DNA of 64,000 nt from Ostreibacterium oceani (GTDB lineage: Bacteria; Pseudomonadota; Gammaproteobacteria; Cardiobacteriales; Ostreibacteriaceae): the NCBI RefSeq assembly GCF_009362845.1, contig NZ_WHNW01000002.1, forward strand, positions 62,001 through 126,000, written 5' to 3'. The notes under the pieces were generated by a model. The model was not told the DNA's origin and did no database searches. It saw only the letters and a program-made list of their open reading frames with translations. Each line of letters begins with the position of its first letter. Positions within the stretch are counted from its first letter, which is position 1. The translations under genes were made by a program, and so were the position numbers. Of the stretch, positions 28,285-37,226 are shown one piece after another.

Positions 28285-28746
28285 TCACATATCATCCATT
28301 CGGTTAGCGCCTTGCACTACCTGTCTGATATGCTGTGATTGCACCTGGGTTAAATCAACCAATAGCGCATGGCCTGATGTTTGGTTGGCTTTTTCGCTTA
28401 GCATGTTATAAAAATGAATCACGTGGTTAGTCTGTTCGATATATTTATCCAAAATCGCACGGCTATCAAGCGATGCATACTCCGCTTGGCAGCCGTGTTC
28501 GTGGCCGCTCAGCGGAGATTTTTCAAAATATTCATACACCCAGCTATTCAGCGCATTGCCAAAATCCGCGCCGAGATAGCCTTGTAAAATATTCGATAAG
28601 GCGAGCTCATGGCCTGCGATATAGTGGAGCAACATTTGTGCACGTGCGTCACTATTCTGTACTGCACAGGCTTGCATGCAGTTCGCAAGCTGCAAATGGT
28701 ATTCGTGTGTCCAATCGACAAATTGACTGATGGTCTCTACTTTCAT
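28285..28746 (-). CDS. Small four-helix-type protein, unknown function
   Basis: A 153-residue cytosolic protein. AAGGAG precedes the ATG at 28746 by 9 bp; longer in-frame extensions run through repeat DNA and are not credible. It appears all-helical with a regular spread of His and Glu (HEYHLQLANCMQAC, LLHYIAGHELALS, HEHGC, HVIHFYNML, QSQHIRQV). This pattern suggests a ferritin-like or other four-helix bundle, possibly metal-binding, but I cannot place it in a family. It is encoded upstream of the toxin island and may or may not belong to it. Confidence 0.55.
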   Translation of the reverse strand: MKVETISQFVDWTHEYHLQLANCMQACAVQNSDARAQMLLHYIAGHELALSNILQGYLGADFGNALNSWVYEYFEKSPLSGHEHGCQAEYASLDSRAILDKYIEQTNHVIHFYNMLSEKANQTSGHALLVDLTQVQSQHIRQVVQGANRMDDM

Positions 28747-28822
28747 TTTTTTTTGCTCCTTGATTTTGGGTGGTTTTGGGTGGTTTTTGATGGCTCTGGG
28801 TGTTGTTAACAGCCAGAGACAA

Positions 28823-28905
28823 CGCCCACTGAAAAACGCCCAATGAAAAACGCCCAATGAAAAACGCCCACTGGCGTGTCGGATTGTGTCGGATTATGTC
28901 GGATT
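28823..28905. repeat. Two tandem repeat arrays upstream of the small helical protein
   Basis: CGCCCAMTGAAAAA (M = A or C), 14 bp, occurs at 28823, 28837, 28851 and partly at 28865. It is followed by a 10-bp unit GTGTCGGATT at 28876 and 28886, with ATGTCGGATT at 28896. They lie within the 353-bp gap before tRNA-Asn, which otherwise contains the tRNA promoter and no gene. Confidence 0.8.
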
Positions 28906-29059
28906 AGCTGGTGAGAAAGCCTTTACACCAAAAAATCGCACCGAAAAACTTAAGACTTCCAACATAGCATAATTTGTTGCTAGTTGCTAGTTTCTAGCGC
29001 TTAGACAACACTGCCTACCACCCTTTTACTGGGTTTGTGATAATTTTCTGACAATTTTG

Positions 29060-29088
29060 TTGACGCACCTAAGAGAGTCTTATAAAAT
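29060..29088 (+). promoter_or_regulatory. Promoter of tRNA-Asn
   Basis: TTGACG at 29060 and TAAAAT at 29083 are 17 bp apart (an overlapping TATAAA is also present), followed by CTCGC, and the tRNA begins 11 bp after the -10. This spacing is typical of a strong stable-RNA promoter. Confidence 0.7.
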
Positions 29089-29099
29089 ACCTCGCACTT

Positions 29100-29175
29100 T
29101 CCCCGATAGCTCAGTTGGTAGAGCAGAAGACTGTTAATCTTTTGGTCGGCGGTTCAAGTCCGTCTCGGGGAGCCA
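29100..29175 (+). tRNA. tRNA-Asn (anticodon GTT)
   Basis: A 76-base tRNA. The acceptor arms TCCCCGA and TCGGGGA pair over 7 bp, with discriminator G and encoded CCA. The D-loop segment is AGCTCAGTTGGTAGAGC, the anticodon loop CTGTTAA presents GTT, and the T arm contains GGTTCAAGTCC. The encoded CCA and intact arms indicate a functional gene. Confidence 0.97.
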
Positions 29176-29183
29176 AACACCAA

Positions 29184-29212
29184 ACAGCCTGCATACGCAG
29201 GCTGTTTTTATT
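29184..29212 (+). terminator. Rho-independent terminator after tRNA-Asn
   Basis: ACAGCCTGC and GCAGGCTGT form a 9-bp stem with a four-base loop (ATAC), followed by TTTTATTT. It starts 9 bp after the tRNA. Confidence 0.88.
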
Positions 29213-29373
29213 TCTACCGCCAGCAGTCACTTACCCTCTGCAATCACTTCTCCAGCAATCACTTCTTTGTGACTGCGTCTTTATCGATAACTTACCCCGC
29301 CACATTTATTTTTTGTAAAAATCGTCGTTTTTGTTATCGACAACCCGACTAAATTACGGTAAATTAATATTTG

Positions 29374-29607
29374 AGCACTGGTGTGATAACACTTAATAGG
29401 GAATGTGGTTTAAAACCAAACTGCCCCCGCAACTGTGAGAACATATTAGGCAAAAGTACATCACTGATGTTATTGGATTAGCAACCTCGGGCAATACGCC
29501 AACGCGTAATCGCAACCACGTAATCGCCCACACGTAACCGCTAAAACAAAACCCATTGGGAAGATTGCTTTGATACTGCCGTTCAAGTCAGGAGACCTGC
29601 CAGCTGC
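29374..29607 (+). promoter_or_regulatory. Cobalamin riboswitch controlling btuB
   Basis: The AdoCbl-class core is readable: TAATAGGGAA (about 29393), then ACTGCCCCCGCAACTGTGAG (about 29420-29439), CCATTGGGAAGA (about 29553), and the B12 box AGTCAGGAGACCTGCC (29586-29601). Boundaries are approximate. It precedes btuB and is followed by a terminator-like hairpin, so it should reduce btuB expression when intracellular cobalamin is high. The spacer between core and B12 box contains several ACGYNTAATCGC-like repeats (29500-29540), making the variable arm long. Confidence 0.95.
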
Positions 29608-29671
29608 CCGCCTAGTGATTTGTACGGGGTGTGCAAAATCTTAGCGCAATGCGTTAGGGCGGATTTGCCCG

Positions 29672-29700
29672 TGCCTAGCGACTAGGCATGGTTTTATTTT
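29672..29700 (+). terminator. Expression-platform hairpin of the B12 riboswitch
   Basis: TGCCTAG-CGA-CTAGGCA (29672-29688) forms a 7-bp stem followed by TGGTTTTATTTT, ending 26 bp before the btuB start codon. It is the obvious candidate for the terminator switched by the upstream riboswitch. Pairing to an antiterminator was not worked out. Confidence 0.7.
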
Positions 29701-29726
29701 GTATCCATAAAAGTACGGAGAAAATC

Positions 29727-31751
29727 ATGCAAAAAATCATTCCTCTTGATTTGGTGTTATCACTTTCAACCCTAACCACATTAACCCTTACCGCAGTAAC
29801 CCTAACCGCAGTAACCGCTTTACCAGCAACGGCGGATGAAACCAACCCGCAACAACTCGATGACATCTACGTCACCACCGCCTACAAAGCCCCTGCACAG
29901 TGGGACAATACAGGCTCCTCAGTAACGGTGCTAACGCCTGAAGATTTCGACCAGTTAAACGCGGTCGATGTTCTCGATGTCATTAAATCAGTCCCTGGCG
30001 TCAGCATCACACAAAGCGGCGGTCGTGGTACGCTTTCCAGTGTATTTATGCGCGGCGCAGACTCCGATCAGACCTTGGTGATTATTGATGGCATCAAGGT
30101 CAATAACCCTGGGGCAAATGGCGCGTATAACTTTGGCACCCTATCATTAAACGATGTTGAGCGCATAGAAGTCCTACGCGGCGAGCAATCTGCGCTGTGG
30201 GGTTCTGAGGCAATTGGTGGCGTCATCAGCATCCAAACCACCACAGGCAAAAACGCTGACAAACCATTCAATGCCAAAGTCAAACTCGGCGGCGGGTCTA
30301 ATGCCACCGCTGAAAGCAACGTCAGCTTATACGGCAAAGAAGGGGCTTTTTACTACGCCATCAATGCCAATAAAACACGCACCAACGGCATCTCTGCCGC
30401 CAGCGAAAACACCTTTCATTACACCAATGACCAAGGCACGCAGATTATCTCAGGCGGCGCATCCGAAGACGATAGCTACCAAAGCGGTAGCGGCTCAATC
30501 CGCTTGGGCGCTGATTTTGAACGCGCTGGCATCGAGGTGCTAATGCGACACACGAGCATTACCAGTCATTACGACAACGGCCCACTCATCCGCGAAGCAG
30601 GCGATACCAATTTTGATTTCAGCCAAGAAAACGATGGCAACCCCAGTACCAAAACCAACGAAAACCTCATCAAACTCGAAGGCTTTGTCGGCAACCCTGA
30701 CGACCGCATCCACCAACGCGCTTATATCAGCCACATGAGCAACAACAGCTATTTCTCAGGCCGATTTGGTGACAGCATTAACAACGCTGACAAACGCAAT
30801 CTCGGCTACCAGCTTGATGTTAACTTTGACCAAGACGGTGCGGCCGAACAAGCTATCAGCGCCTACCTCGAATACACCAAAGACAAAATGGATGGGTTTA
30901 ACGGTAACAACAGCCTCAGCCAAAACAGCGCCGCGGTTGAATATCGCTGGTTTCATGACAATGACCATGCCTTTTCGGCAGGCCTTCGCTATGATGACAA
31001 TGACCTATTCAAAGACGACACCACTTTTCGTCTCGCCGGTGGCTTTCGCATCAATGACCTGACACGCCTACACGCCAGCATTGGTACGGGCATCAAAAAT
31101 CCCACACTAATCGACCTATATGGCTTTGGCGGCGGCTTTCAAGGCAACCCCAATTTAAAACCCGAAAAAAGCTTAGGCGGCGAATTGGGCGTGACACTGA
31201 CGACCACTGATGATCGCCATCGTGTTAATTTTACGTATTTTAACCGCCGCCTAGACGATGCGATTTCAGCCCGTTCGGTGCAAGACGCAAACGGTGACTT
31301 TACGCGCGAAGCCTTTAACATCGATGGCAAAACCCGTGTTGATGGATTTGAAGCCGGCTACCAAGGCGAACTAACAGATAAACTCACTTTATCAGCCAAT
31401 TACACCTACACCAACAGCGAAGACCCCGATGGTAACGCGCTTATTCGTCGCCCCAAACACCAAGCAAGCAGCGGCCTAAACTACCAAATCAATGACCAGT
31501 GGCAAGCCCATGCAGACGTCACACATGTTGGCAAACGCGACGATGCCTATTTTGACAACAACACGTTCCAGCAAGTCGGCGTGGAATTGCCCAGCTACAC
31601 GGTATTTAACCTCGGTACGCGCTACACGCTTAACAAACACCATACGCTATACCTCAACGCCAACAATATTTTCGATGAAAATTACGAAAATACCATCGGC
31701 TTTGGGCAGCCTGAGCGCAATTTCTTTATCGGCTATCAAGGCCAATGGTAA
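29727..31751 (+). CDS. btuB: TonB-dependent vitamin B12 receptor
   Basis: A 674-residue outer-membrane beta-barrel that takes up cobalamin using energy from TonB-ExbBD. Signal peptide about residues 1-36, ending at ATADE. The TonB box is LDDIYVTTA (about residues 43-51). A plug domain follows with VLDVIKSVPGVSITQSGG, RGADSDQTLVIIDGIKVNN and VERIEVLRGEQSALWGSEAIGGVI. The barrel ends with a terminal aromatic residue (GYQGQW). GGAG lies 7 bp before the ATG at 29727; an ATG at 29688 falls in the terminator hairpin and is rejected. The B12 riboswitch and the btuF-C-D genes downstream fix the substrate. The signal peptide contains a small LTAVTLTAVT duplication. Confidence 0.94.
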   Translation: MQKIIPLDLVLSLSTLTTLTLTAVTLTAVTALPATADETNPQQLDDIYVTTAYKAPAQWDNTGSSVTVLTPEDFDQLNAVDVLDVIKSVPGVSITQSGGRGTLSSVFMRGADSDQTLVIIDGIKVNNPGANGAYNFGTLSLNDVERIEVLRGEQSALWGSEAIGGVISIQTTTGKNADKPFNAKVKLGGGSNATAESNVSLYGKEGAFYYAINANKTRTNGISAASENTFHYTNDQGTQIISGGASEDDSYQSGSGSIRLGADFERAGIEVLMRHTSITSHYDNGPLIREAGDTNFDFSQENDGNPSTKTNENLIKLEGFVGNPDDRIHQRAYISHMSNNSYFSGRFGDSINNADKRNLGYQLDVNFDQDGAAEQAISAYLEYTKDKMDGFNGNNSLSQNSAAVEYRWFHDNDHAFSAGLRYDDNDLFKDDTTFRLAGGFRINDLTRLHASIGTGIKNPTLIDLYGFGGGFQGNPNLKPEKSLGGELGVTLTTTDDRHRVNFTYFNRRLDDAISARSVQDANGDFTREAFNIDGKTRVDGFEAGYQGELTDKLTLSANYTYTNSEDPDGNALIRRPKHQASSGLNYQINDQWQAHADVTHVGKRDDAYFDNNTFQQVGVELPSYTVFNLGTRYTLNKHHTLYLNANNIFDENYENTIGFGQPERNFFIGYQGQW

Positions 31752-31875
31752 GCCCATCGCTAAGCGCAGCGGTAAACTTATCGGTAAGCGCAGCGCTAAG
31801 CCCAGCGGCAGGAAAAATAACAAAAAAATCGGCATTCACACAAAATGAACAAAATGTAATGCTATTGTTACCGAG

Positions 31876-33000
31876 ATGATACAAATTTATCCTGCCTTTG
31901 ATGCTATGCTTATCACAAGTCACCACAGACGACCTATTCGGGTTTCCTGGGGCGGCTTAAAACAAAGCAATCCGAAAAAAGCCACTAGGCGTGCAAGCGT
32001 CTGGTGGCTTCTTATTTCACGCCTGTTTAGCCCTAGGGTAGCGCCTAGACTGGCGACTAGGTTATTCTTTAGGCTATTGCTCAGGTTATTGCTCAGGTTA
32101 TGCCTCTTTTTCAGTCTCACCAGCAGCTTTACCAGTGTAGCTGCGCAAGACAGCCCCCAACGCTTTGTTTCGCTCTCTTTATGTAGCGATCGGTTATTGA
32201 TTGAAATCGCTAACGAAGCGTCCATTGCCGCATTATCCACCTACTCGACACGACCCGATTTAATGTTAGACCGAGTTAATCGCACCCACCCGACGGTCAA
32301 ACCGCAAATCAATGACTTGCTCCCCTATGCCGATGCGACTTTTTTAATCAATGAAACTTTTTACCCCCAGCTTACCAGACAATTGCGCACGCTCAACTTT
32401 CATGTCATTGCGCTAAATGACAGCACCACATCGCCCGAAGCGCTCATTGAACACATCAACACCCTAGGCAATATCACCAACAATCCAAGCCAGTCTCGCG
32501 CCTTGGTTGCCAAAATCAAGGCATTAGAAGACGCCCTGCCAGCGCTTCCGCACGATACGGCATTAGTGATTGGTTATGGCGGGCTCATGGCAGCACTGCC
32601 TCAGTACCAACCATTTTTGGACTTGCTTAATCTCGCACCGAGCACCGCAACTCAAGCTAACCGACGCCAACAAATTAGCATTGAAAACTTGCTGGCAAAC
32701 CCAGTCAATAATCTAATTTTCCTCACCCATCAAAGCCACTACAGCCGCGCCAATGCCTTTGCTGACAATCCCGTGCTGCAACAATTATCGGCAAGCGCTT
32801 TTACCATAAAACTGGCCACAAAATACTTAAGCTGCTATGACCATGGCATTTGGCTAGGCGCAACCCAAGTCGCCGCCGCGCGCGCCGATTTTCTCAAAGC
32901 CAGAGACACAGAAAAACATCAGGACAGTCCCCAGAACAAGGCGCACACCGCAAAAACCAGGCAACCCATTCAACCCCAACAACATAGGTCGTCGCAATGA
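31876..33000 (+). CDS. btuF: Periplasmic cobalamin-binding protein, BtuF-like
   Basis: ABC-transporter binding protein of the helical-backbone (BtuF/FepB) type. The conserved part starts about residue 90 with QRFVSLSLCSDRLLIEIAN. It contains IAALSTYSTRPD, ADATFLINETFYPQLTRQL and, near the end, CYDHGIWLGATQVAAARADF. It would bind B12 in the periplasm and dock on BtuC. The start is unsettled: the ATG at 31876 gives 374 residues but an unusual 70-residue basic leader, spans a terminator-like hairpin and has no ribosome site. A TTG start near 32076 would give a normal signal peptide (LRLLLRLCLFF, cleavage near VAAQ). The last 35 residues are Gln/Lys-rich and unrelated to the family. The stop overlaps btuC (ATGA). 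Confidence 0.8.
   Translation: MIQIYPAFDAMLITSHHRRPIRVSWGGLKQSNPKKATRRASVWWLLISRLFSPRVAPRLATRLFFRLLLRLLLRLCLFFSLTSSFTSVAAQDSPQRFVSLSLCSDRLLIEIANEASIAALSTYSTRPDLMLDRVNRTHPTVKPQINDLLPYADATFLINETFYPQLTRQLRTLNFHVIALNDSTTSPEALIEHINTLGNITNNPSQSRALVAKIKALEDALPALPHDTALVIGYGGLMAALPQYQPFLDLLNLAPSTATQANRRQQISIENLLANPVNNLIFLTHQSHYSRANAFADNPVLQQLSASAFTIKLATKYLSCYDHGIWLGATQVAAARADFLKARDTEKHQDSPQNKAHTAKTRQPIQPQQHRSSQ
31981..32018 (+). terminator. Terminator-like hairpin inside the 5' part of the btuF reading frame
   Basis: GCCACTAGGCG and CGTCTGGTGGC pair over 11 bp (two G-T wobbles) around a TGCAAG loop. They are preceded by AAAAAA and followed by TTCTTATTTC. It stands between btuB and the conserved part of btuF, so it may end the btuB transcript or attenuate btuFCD. 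Confidence 0.55.
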
Positions 33001-33977
33001 AATTAGCGCGCTTGCCGTTTAATCTTGTGCTAACGCTCATCTTGTTAGTGCTTGTTTATGTCGGACTGACGCTAGGCATTGAGGCATTCAGCGTGATTGA
33101 AACCCCCGACGGTAACCAGCTGGACCTAAAACACCTCGTTATTTTTGAGGTTCGCTTGCCGCGTTTGTGCTTAGCGATGCTTTGTGGCGCTTGTCTTGCT
33201 ATTACGGGTAACGCCATGCAAGGCATTTTTCAAAACCCACTGGCTAGCCCTGGCTTATTGGGCAGCGCCAGTGGCGCCAGTACGGCTAGCGTATTATTAC
33301 TGTATTATGCACAAACCAGTACATTCGTGCTGTTGGGCGGCGGTGTCTTGGGTGCCAGTGTTGCATTTTTCGTGGTTTATTTGATTGCTTATCAACGCGG
33401 CCCAGCCATGTTAATTTTAGCGGGTGTCGCGGTCAACGCCTTGCTCGCTGCCACCACCACGTTGCTCTTATCCAATGCCAAAAATCCCTGGGCACTGGCA
33501 GAGCTCTATCACTGGCTGCAAGGTTCGCTCACGCTGGCAAATTTTGACGATATGCGCTTATCCATGCCCTTTGTCATTGCGGGATTATGGTTGATTTTTA
33601 GCCAACGCCGCTACATTGACGCACTGACCTTTGGCGAAGAAACAGCCAAAACCATGGGCATACGCTCTCGGCATGCGTTATTACTTAATGCCTTTGGCGT
33701 TTCGCTCATTTTAGGCGCCGTCATTCCGCAAACGGGTGTCATTGGATTTATTGGCTTAGTCGCCCCCCATTTAGCGCGTATGCTGCTCAAAACACGCCCG
33801 TCACAACTCTATCTAACCAGTGCGCTACTCGGTGCGATATTGCTACTCATTGCCGATTTACTTGTTTGGCACGTCCCCTTATTCGACGGCGTATTTGTCG
33901 GCACATTGACCTCGATTATTGGTGCGCCGTTTTTAGTCTGGATTCTCTATCAATACCAAACCAAAAGACACACATGA
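32997..33977 (+). CDS. btuC: Vitamin B12 ABC transporter permease
   Basis: A 326-residue membrane protein of the FecCD/BtuC family with about ten membrane segments. Family hallmarks: LRLPRLCLAMLCGACLAITGNAMQGIFQNPLASPGLLG type sequence around residues 50-90 (seen as RLPRLCLAML and GNAMQGIFQNPLASPGLLG), and IPQTGVIGFIGLVAPHLARML near residue 245. It pairs with BtuD, which is encoded with a 4-bp overlap, and with the preceding binding protein. Substrate assignment rests on the riboswitch and btuB context, since iron-siderophore permeases look alike. Confidence 0.9.
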   Translation: MKLARLPFNLVLTLILLVLVYVGLTLGIEAFSVIETPDGNQLDLKHLVIFEVRLPRLCLAMLCGACLAITGNAMQGIFQNPLASPGLLGSASGASTASVLLLYYAQTSTFVLLGGGVLGASVAFFVVYLIAYQRGPAMLILAGVAVNALLAATTTLLLSNAKNPWALAELYHWLQGSLTLANFDDMRLSMPFVIAGLWLIFSQRRYIDALTFGEETAKTMGIRSRHALLLNAFGVSLILGAVIPQTGVIGFIGLVAPHLARMLLKTRPSQLYLTSALLGAILLLIADLLVWHVPLFDGVFVGTLTSIIGAPFLVWILYQYQTKRHT

Positions 33978-34708
33978 TACGTACTGAATCGCTGTCGCTA
34001 AACAACCGCTTGCACGACATCACCCTCACGCTACCCGACTGCGGTCTGATCGGCATTATCGGCCCGAATGGCGCAGGCAAGTCTAGCCTGCTCAAATGCT
34101 TTGCTGGCATCGCCCAACCCGATAGCGGCACGGTTTTTATCAATGGTGAATCGTTACTCAAGCTAGACTATCTCGCGCGTGGACAGCGTATTGCCTATCT
34201 CGCACAAAACACCCCGATTGCTTGGGATATGCCCGTGTATGAGACGCTTGCACTGGGGCTAATCGACAAACTGCCCGCACCGCTGCAACAGCAAAAGGTT
34301 CAAACCATTGCAGCGACTTTTGCATTGACACCCCATCTCGACACCTCCATTTTTCAGCTATCTGGTGGCGAGCTCGCCCGTGTGCACTTAGCCAGAGCAC
34401 TGATCAAAGATGCCCCCATTTTATTAGCCGATGAACCCATTGCCGCATTAGACCCTTATTATCAGATGGATATGATGCAGCTCTTGACCGACTTGGCGAC
34501 CAAACAATTGTGTGTCATCGTGCTACATGATTTGGCATTGGCGTATCGCTTTTGTCAACATATCATCCTGATGGATAAAGGCCAAATGACTGCCTACGAT
34601 GCAACGCAAAATGTCATTGTTAATGAGAATTTACGCACAGTATTTAAAATATCTGCTACAATCGATAAACAAACCAACAGCCTTTACAACCTAAAAAAAC
34701 ACCCATGA
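33974..34708 (+). CDS. btuD: Vitamin B12 ABC transporter ATPase
   Basis: A 244-residue ATP-binding subunit. Walker A is GPNGAGKSSLL near residue 32-41, Q-loop AYLAQNTPI, signature LSGGELARVHLARAL near residue 130, Walker B ILLADEPIAALDP, and the switch histidine in VIVLHDLALAYRF. The ATG at 33974 overlaps the btuC stop; longer in-frame extensions lie within btuC and are rejected. Its own stop overlaps the start of the S41 peptidase gene (ATGA), so four genes in a row are translationally linked. Confidence 0.93.
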   Translation: MIRTESLSLNNRLHDITLTLPDCGLIGIIGPNGAGKSSLLKCFAGIAQPDSGTVFINGESLLKLDYLARGQRIAYLAQNTPIAWDMPVYETLALGLIDKLPAPLQQQKVQTIAATFALTPHLDTSIFQLSGGELARVHLARALIKDAPILLADEPIAALDPYYQMDMMQLLTDLATKQLCVIVLHDLALAYRFCQHIILMDKGQMTAYDATQNVIVNENLRTVFKISATIDKQTNSLYNLKKHP

Positions 34709-35946
34709 AAAAATTATTTGCTGTCTTAATACTGATTCACCTCACCTATACCGCCGCTGCCAAAACCGAGAGTAACGTGCCCGTCGATGAAATCCGTAAT
34801 TTTATCGATATTTACAATGTCATTCGTAATGACTATGTCGAAGAAAAAGACGGTAAAACCTTATTAGATTATGCCATCGAAGGTATGCTCAGCGGATTAG
34901 ATCCGCATTCGGTTTATTTTAAGCAATCAGAATTGGACAACTTCAACGACAGTACGCAAGGGACTTTTTTTGGTTTTGGGGTACAACTCGATATGCAAAA
35001 TGGCAAACTCATCATCATTGCCCCCATTCCAGGCAGCCCCGCCGATGAAGCCGGCCTCAAAGCACGCGACCAAATTATCAAAATTGATGACCAAGTCATT
35101 GAAAACCTCTCACTACCTGAGGTAATGACGCTACTAAAAGAAACCGACACAGTCACCTTTACCGTGCAGCGCCGCGAGGAAAAACCCAAAACGTACACCG
35201 TCACCAAATCAACGGTCGAAATACCCAGCGTCAACAGCAAATTACTCGAAGCTGGCTACGGCTATTTGCAAATCACCCAGTTCCAACAAAAAACCGATCA
35301 AATGTTTGCGCGCCAATTGCAGTCGCTACTCGATGAAGACATCAACGGACTAATCGTTGACTTACGTAACAATCCAGGCGGCTTAGTACATGTTGCGACT
35401 AACATTGCGGATCAATTTTTAGACGCTGGCTTAATCGTTAGCACCAAAAATGAAAACACGGGCGTTGAGGACAAAATCCACGCCACCAAAAATGTCATGG
35501 CAGAGGATATGCCATTGGTTATTTTGATAAACGAAGGCAGCGCCTCCGCCTCTGAATTACTCGCTGGCGCATTACAAAGCCATAAGCGCGCCATTGTGGT
35601 CGGCCAACCAAGCTTTGGCAAAGGCTCGGTGCAAAACGTTATCACACTCAGCAACGGAGATGCCATCAAACTAACCACAGGGCGTTACTACACGCCAAAC
35701 GGCGAGTCCATTCAGGCCAAAGGCATTACCCCAGACATCCAACTCAGCCAATTAACCGTCAGCGAAGCTGAAATTGATTTACTCAGCTATAGCGAAGCGG
35801 ACATCAAGGGCCATTTGCCGCCACAACAACGAGACGACGCCAACAGCAATCGCTCGCAAGAAGCATCTGAAAAAACGTTGGCTAAAAATGATTTACAGTT
35901 ATTTGAAGCGCTCAATATACTAAAAGTCTTGGTGCTCACCCAGTAA
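34705..35946 (+). CDS. S41 family C-terminal processing peptidase
   Basis: A 413-residue periplasmic serine protease of the Ctp/Prc family. A signal peptide (MKKLFAVLIL to TAAA), then a helical region, a PDZ domain (about 85-165, with FFGFGVQLDMQNGKLIIIAP and GSPADEAGLKARDQIIKID), then the protease core. The Ser-Lys dyad is visible: GSASASEL with Ser281 and PSFGKGSVQ with Lys306, 25 residues apart as in Prc. The tail after residue 375 is low-complexity and Gln/Ser/Asn-rich. These proteases trim envelope proteins and murein hydrolases. The ATGA overlap with btuD is unusual; in relatives ctp genes are often near envC and gpmM. Confidence 0.92.
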   Translation: MKKLFAVLILIHLTYTAAAKTESNVPVDEIRNFIDIYNVIRNDYVEEKDGKTLLDYAIEGMLSGLDPHSVYFKQSELDNFNDSTQGTFFGFGVQLDMQNGKLIIIAPIPGSPADEAGLKARDQIIKIDDQVIENLSLPEVMTLLKETDTVTFTVQRREEKPKTYTVTKSTVEIPSVNSKLLEAGYGYLQITQFQQKTDQMFARQLQSLLDEDINGLIVDLRNNPGGLVHVATNIADQFLDAGLIVSTKNENTGVEDKIHATKNVMAEDMPLVILINEGSASASELLAGALQSHKRAIVVGQPSFGKGSVQNVITLSNGDAIKLTTGRYYTPNGESIQAKGITPDIQLSQLTVSEAEIDLLSYSEADIKGHLPPQQRDDANSNRSQEASEKTLAKNDLQLFEALNILKVLVLTQ

Positions 35947-35995
35947 CCCCTAAGACACGGCAACGCGACGCTAAACCACGCAAGGCGCATTTTGC

Positions 35996-37063
35996 ATGCG
36001 AAAAATCATTCACATTGACATGGATGCTTTTTTTGCCTCGGTAGAACAACGCAACCAACCTGCCCTACACGGTCAACCCATCGCCGTCGGTGGCGACCCA
36101 AAAAAGCGGGGCGTGGTCGCAACAGCGAGCTACGAAGCCCGTGCGTTTGGCGTGCATTCCGCCATGCCAATGGCAACGGCAATCAAACGCTGTCCTGCGC
36201 TGATTGTTGTGCCATCGAATATCGCCGAATATCGCCGTGTTGCCATGCAAATTCGTGACATTTTTGCCCGATTTAGTGACTTGATTGAGCCGATATCCAT
36301 TGACGAAGCTTACCTAGACGTCACCCACAACGATGATTTTTCAGGCTCTGCAACACGGGTTGCACAGGCTATCCTAAATACCATCAGCGAAGAAACACAA
36401 CTCACCGCATCGGCGGGCGTATCGTATTGTAAATTTTTAGCCAAGTATGCCTCCAACGTCAACAAACCAAATGGCATTTACACCATCACCCCAGCCAATG
36501 CCAGACAAATCATCGACCAGATGCCCATCGGAAAATTTCATGGCATTGGCCCTGCAACCGAAAAAAAACTCCAACAACTCGCGATAAAAACGGGGTTTGA
36601 TTTACGTCACGCAAGCCTAGATGCCCTAACCCAATTGCTGGGCAAAAATGCACGGTTTTACTACGAGTTAGCGCAAGGCAAAGACAATCGCGAAGTGCGT
36701 GCCGAGCGGATACGCAAATCCTATGGTAGCGAAACCACCTTTGCCAACGATTTAACCGCGCCGACGCAGTTAGCACAGGAATTAAGCCATTTGTTAAATA
36801 CCACTTGGACTAGTTTAGCCAAGCACCAACTCACCCCTAAAACACTAACCATTAAAATCAAATACCAAGATTTTTCCCTACACACTCGCCGCTTGACCGA
36901 GCCCGCAGGAATAGACTCGCAACAATCTGCCCATATCATTGCCCAGCACCTACTAACTCGCCAACCCATCCTGCAACCCGTGCGCCTATTGGGCGTGAGT
37001 TTTTCTAATTTTTTATCGACCCACGTCGCCCACCAAACAAAACAATTACGTTTATTTTCCTAG
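35996..37063 (+). CDS. dinB: DNA polymerase IV
   Basis: A 355-residue Y-family translesion DNA polymerase. The catalytic motifs are HIDMDAFFASVEQR at the N terminus, ATASYEARAFGVHSAMP near residue 43, and EPISIDEAYLDVT near residue 98-110 with the catalytic Asp-Glu pair. The thumb (KFHGIGPATEKKLQQL) and little-finger domains follow. It ends QLRLF, resembling the clamp-binding C-terminal peptide. No LexA-type box is seen in the 49-bp gap before it. Confidence 0.96.
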   Translation: MRKIIHIDMDAFFASVEQRNQPALHGQPIAVGGDPKKRGVVATASYEARAFGVHSAMPMATAIKRCPALIVVPSNIAEYRRVAMQIRDIFARFSDLIEPISIDEAYLDVTHNDDFSGSATRVAQAILNTISEETQLTASAGVSYCKFLAKYASNVNKPNGIYTITPANARQIIDQMPIGKFHGIGPATEKKLQQLAIKTGFDLRHASLDALTQLLGKNARFYYELAQGKDNREVRAERIRKSYGSETTFANDLTAPTQLAQELSHLLNTTWTSLAKHQLTPKTLTIKIKYQDFSLHTRRLTEPAGIDSQQSAHIIAQHLLTRQPILQPVRLLGVSFSNFLSTHVAHQTKQLRLFS

Positions 37064-37226
37064 CCCCCAGCCTGCCCGCGCGGTTATTTCGGCACAATGA
37101 TTTCTTTGCGCTTTGCTATGAGGTTTGCTACGACCTTTATTATCTCTATCAACTATCATAAAAGTGTCATCATTCATTGCTATAGTGGCTTCAATAGTCA
37201 TAATTGACGCAACGGCAACGGTAACA

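Noticed and set aside
28823-28905. CRISPR-like array
   Set aside because: The units are directly adjacent with no unique spacers and are only 10 to 14 bp long, so these are simple tandem repeats.
37125-37226. TTG 37125 as start of the olsF-like gene
   Set aside because: The added 34 residues are Ile/Val/Thr-rich without similarity to the family; ATG 37227 gives the expected N terminus. The ribosome site is weak at both.
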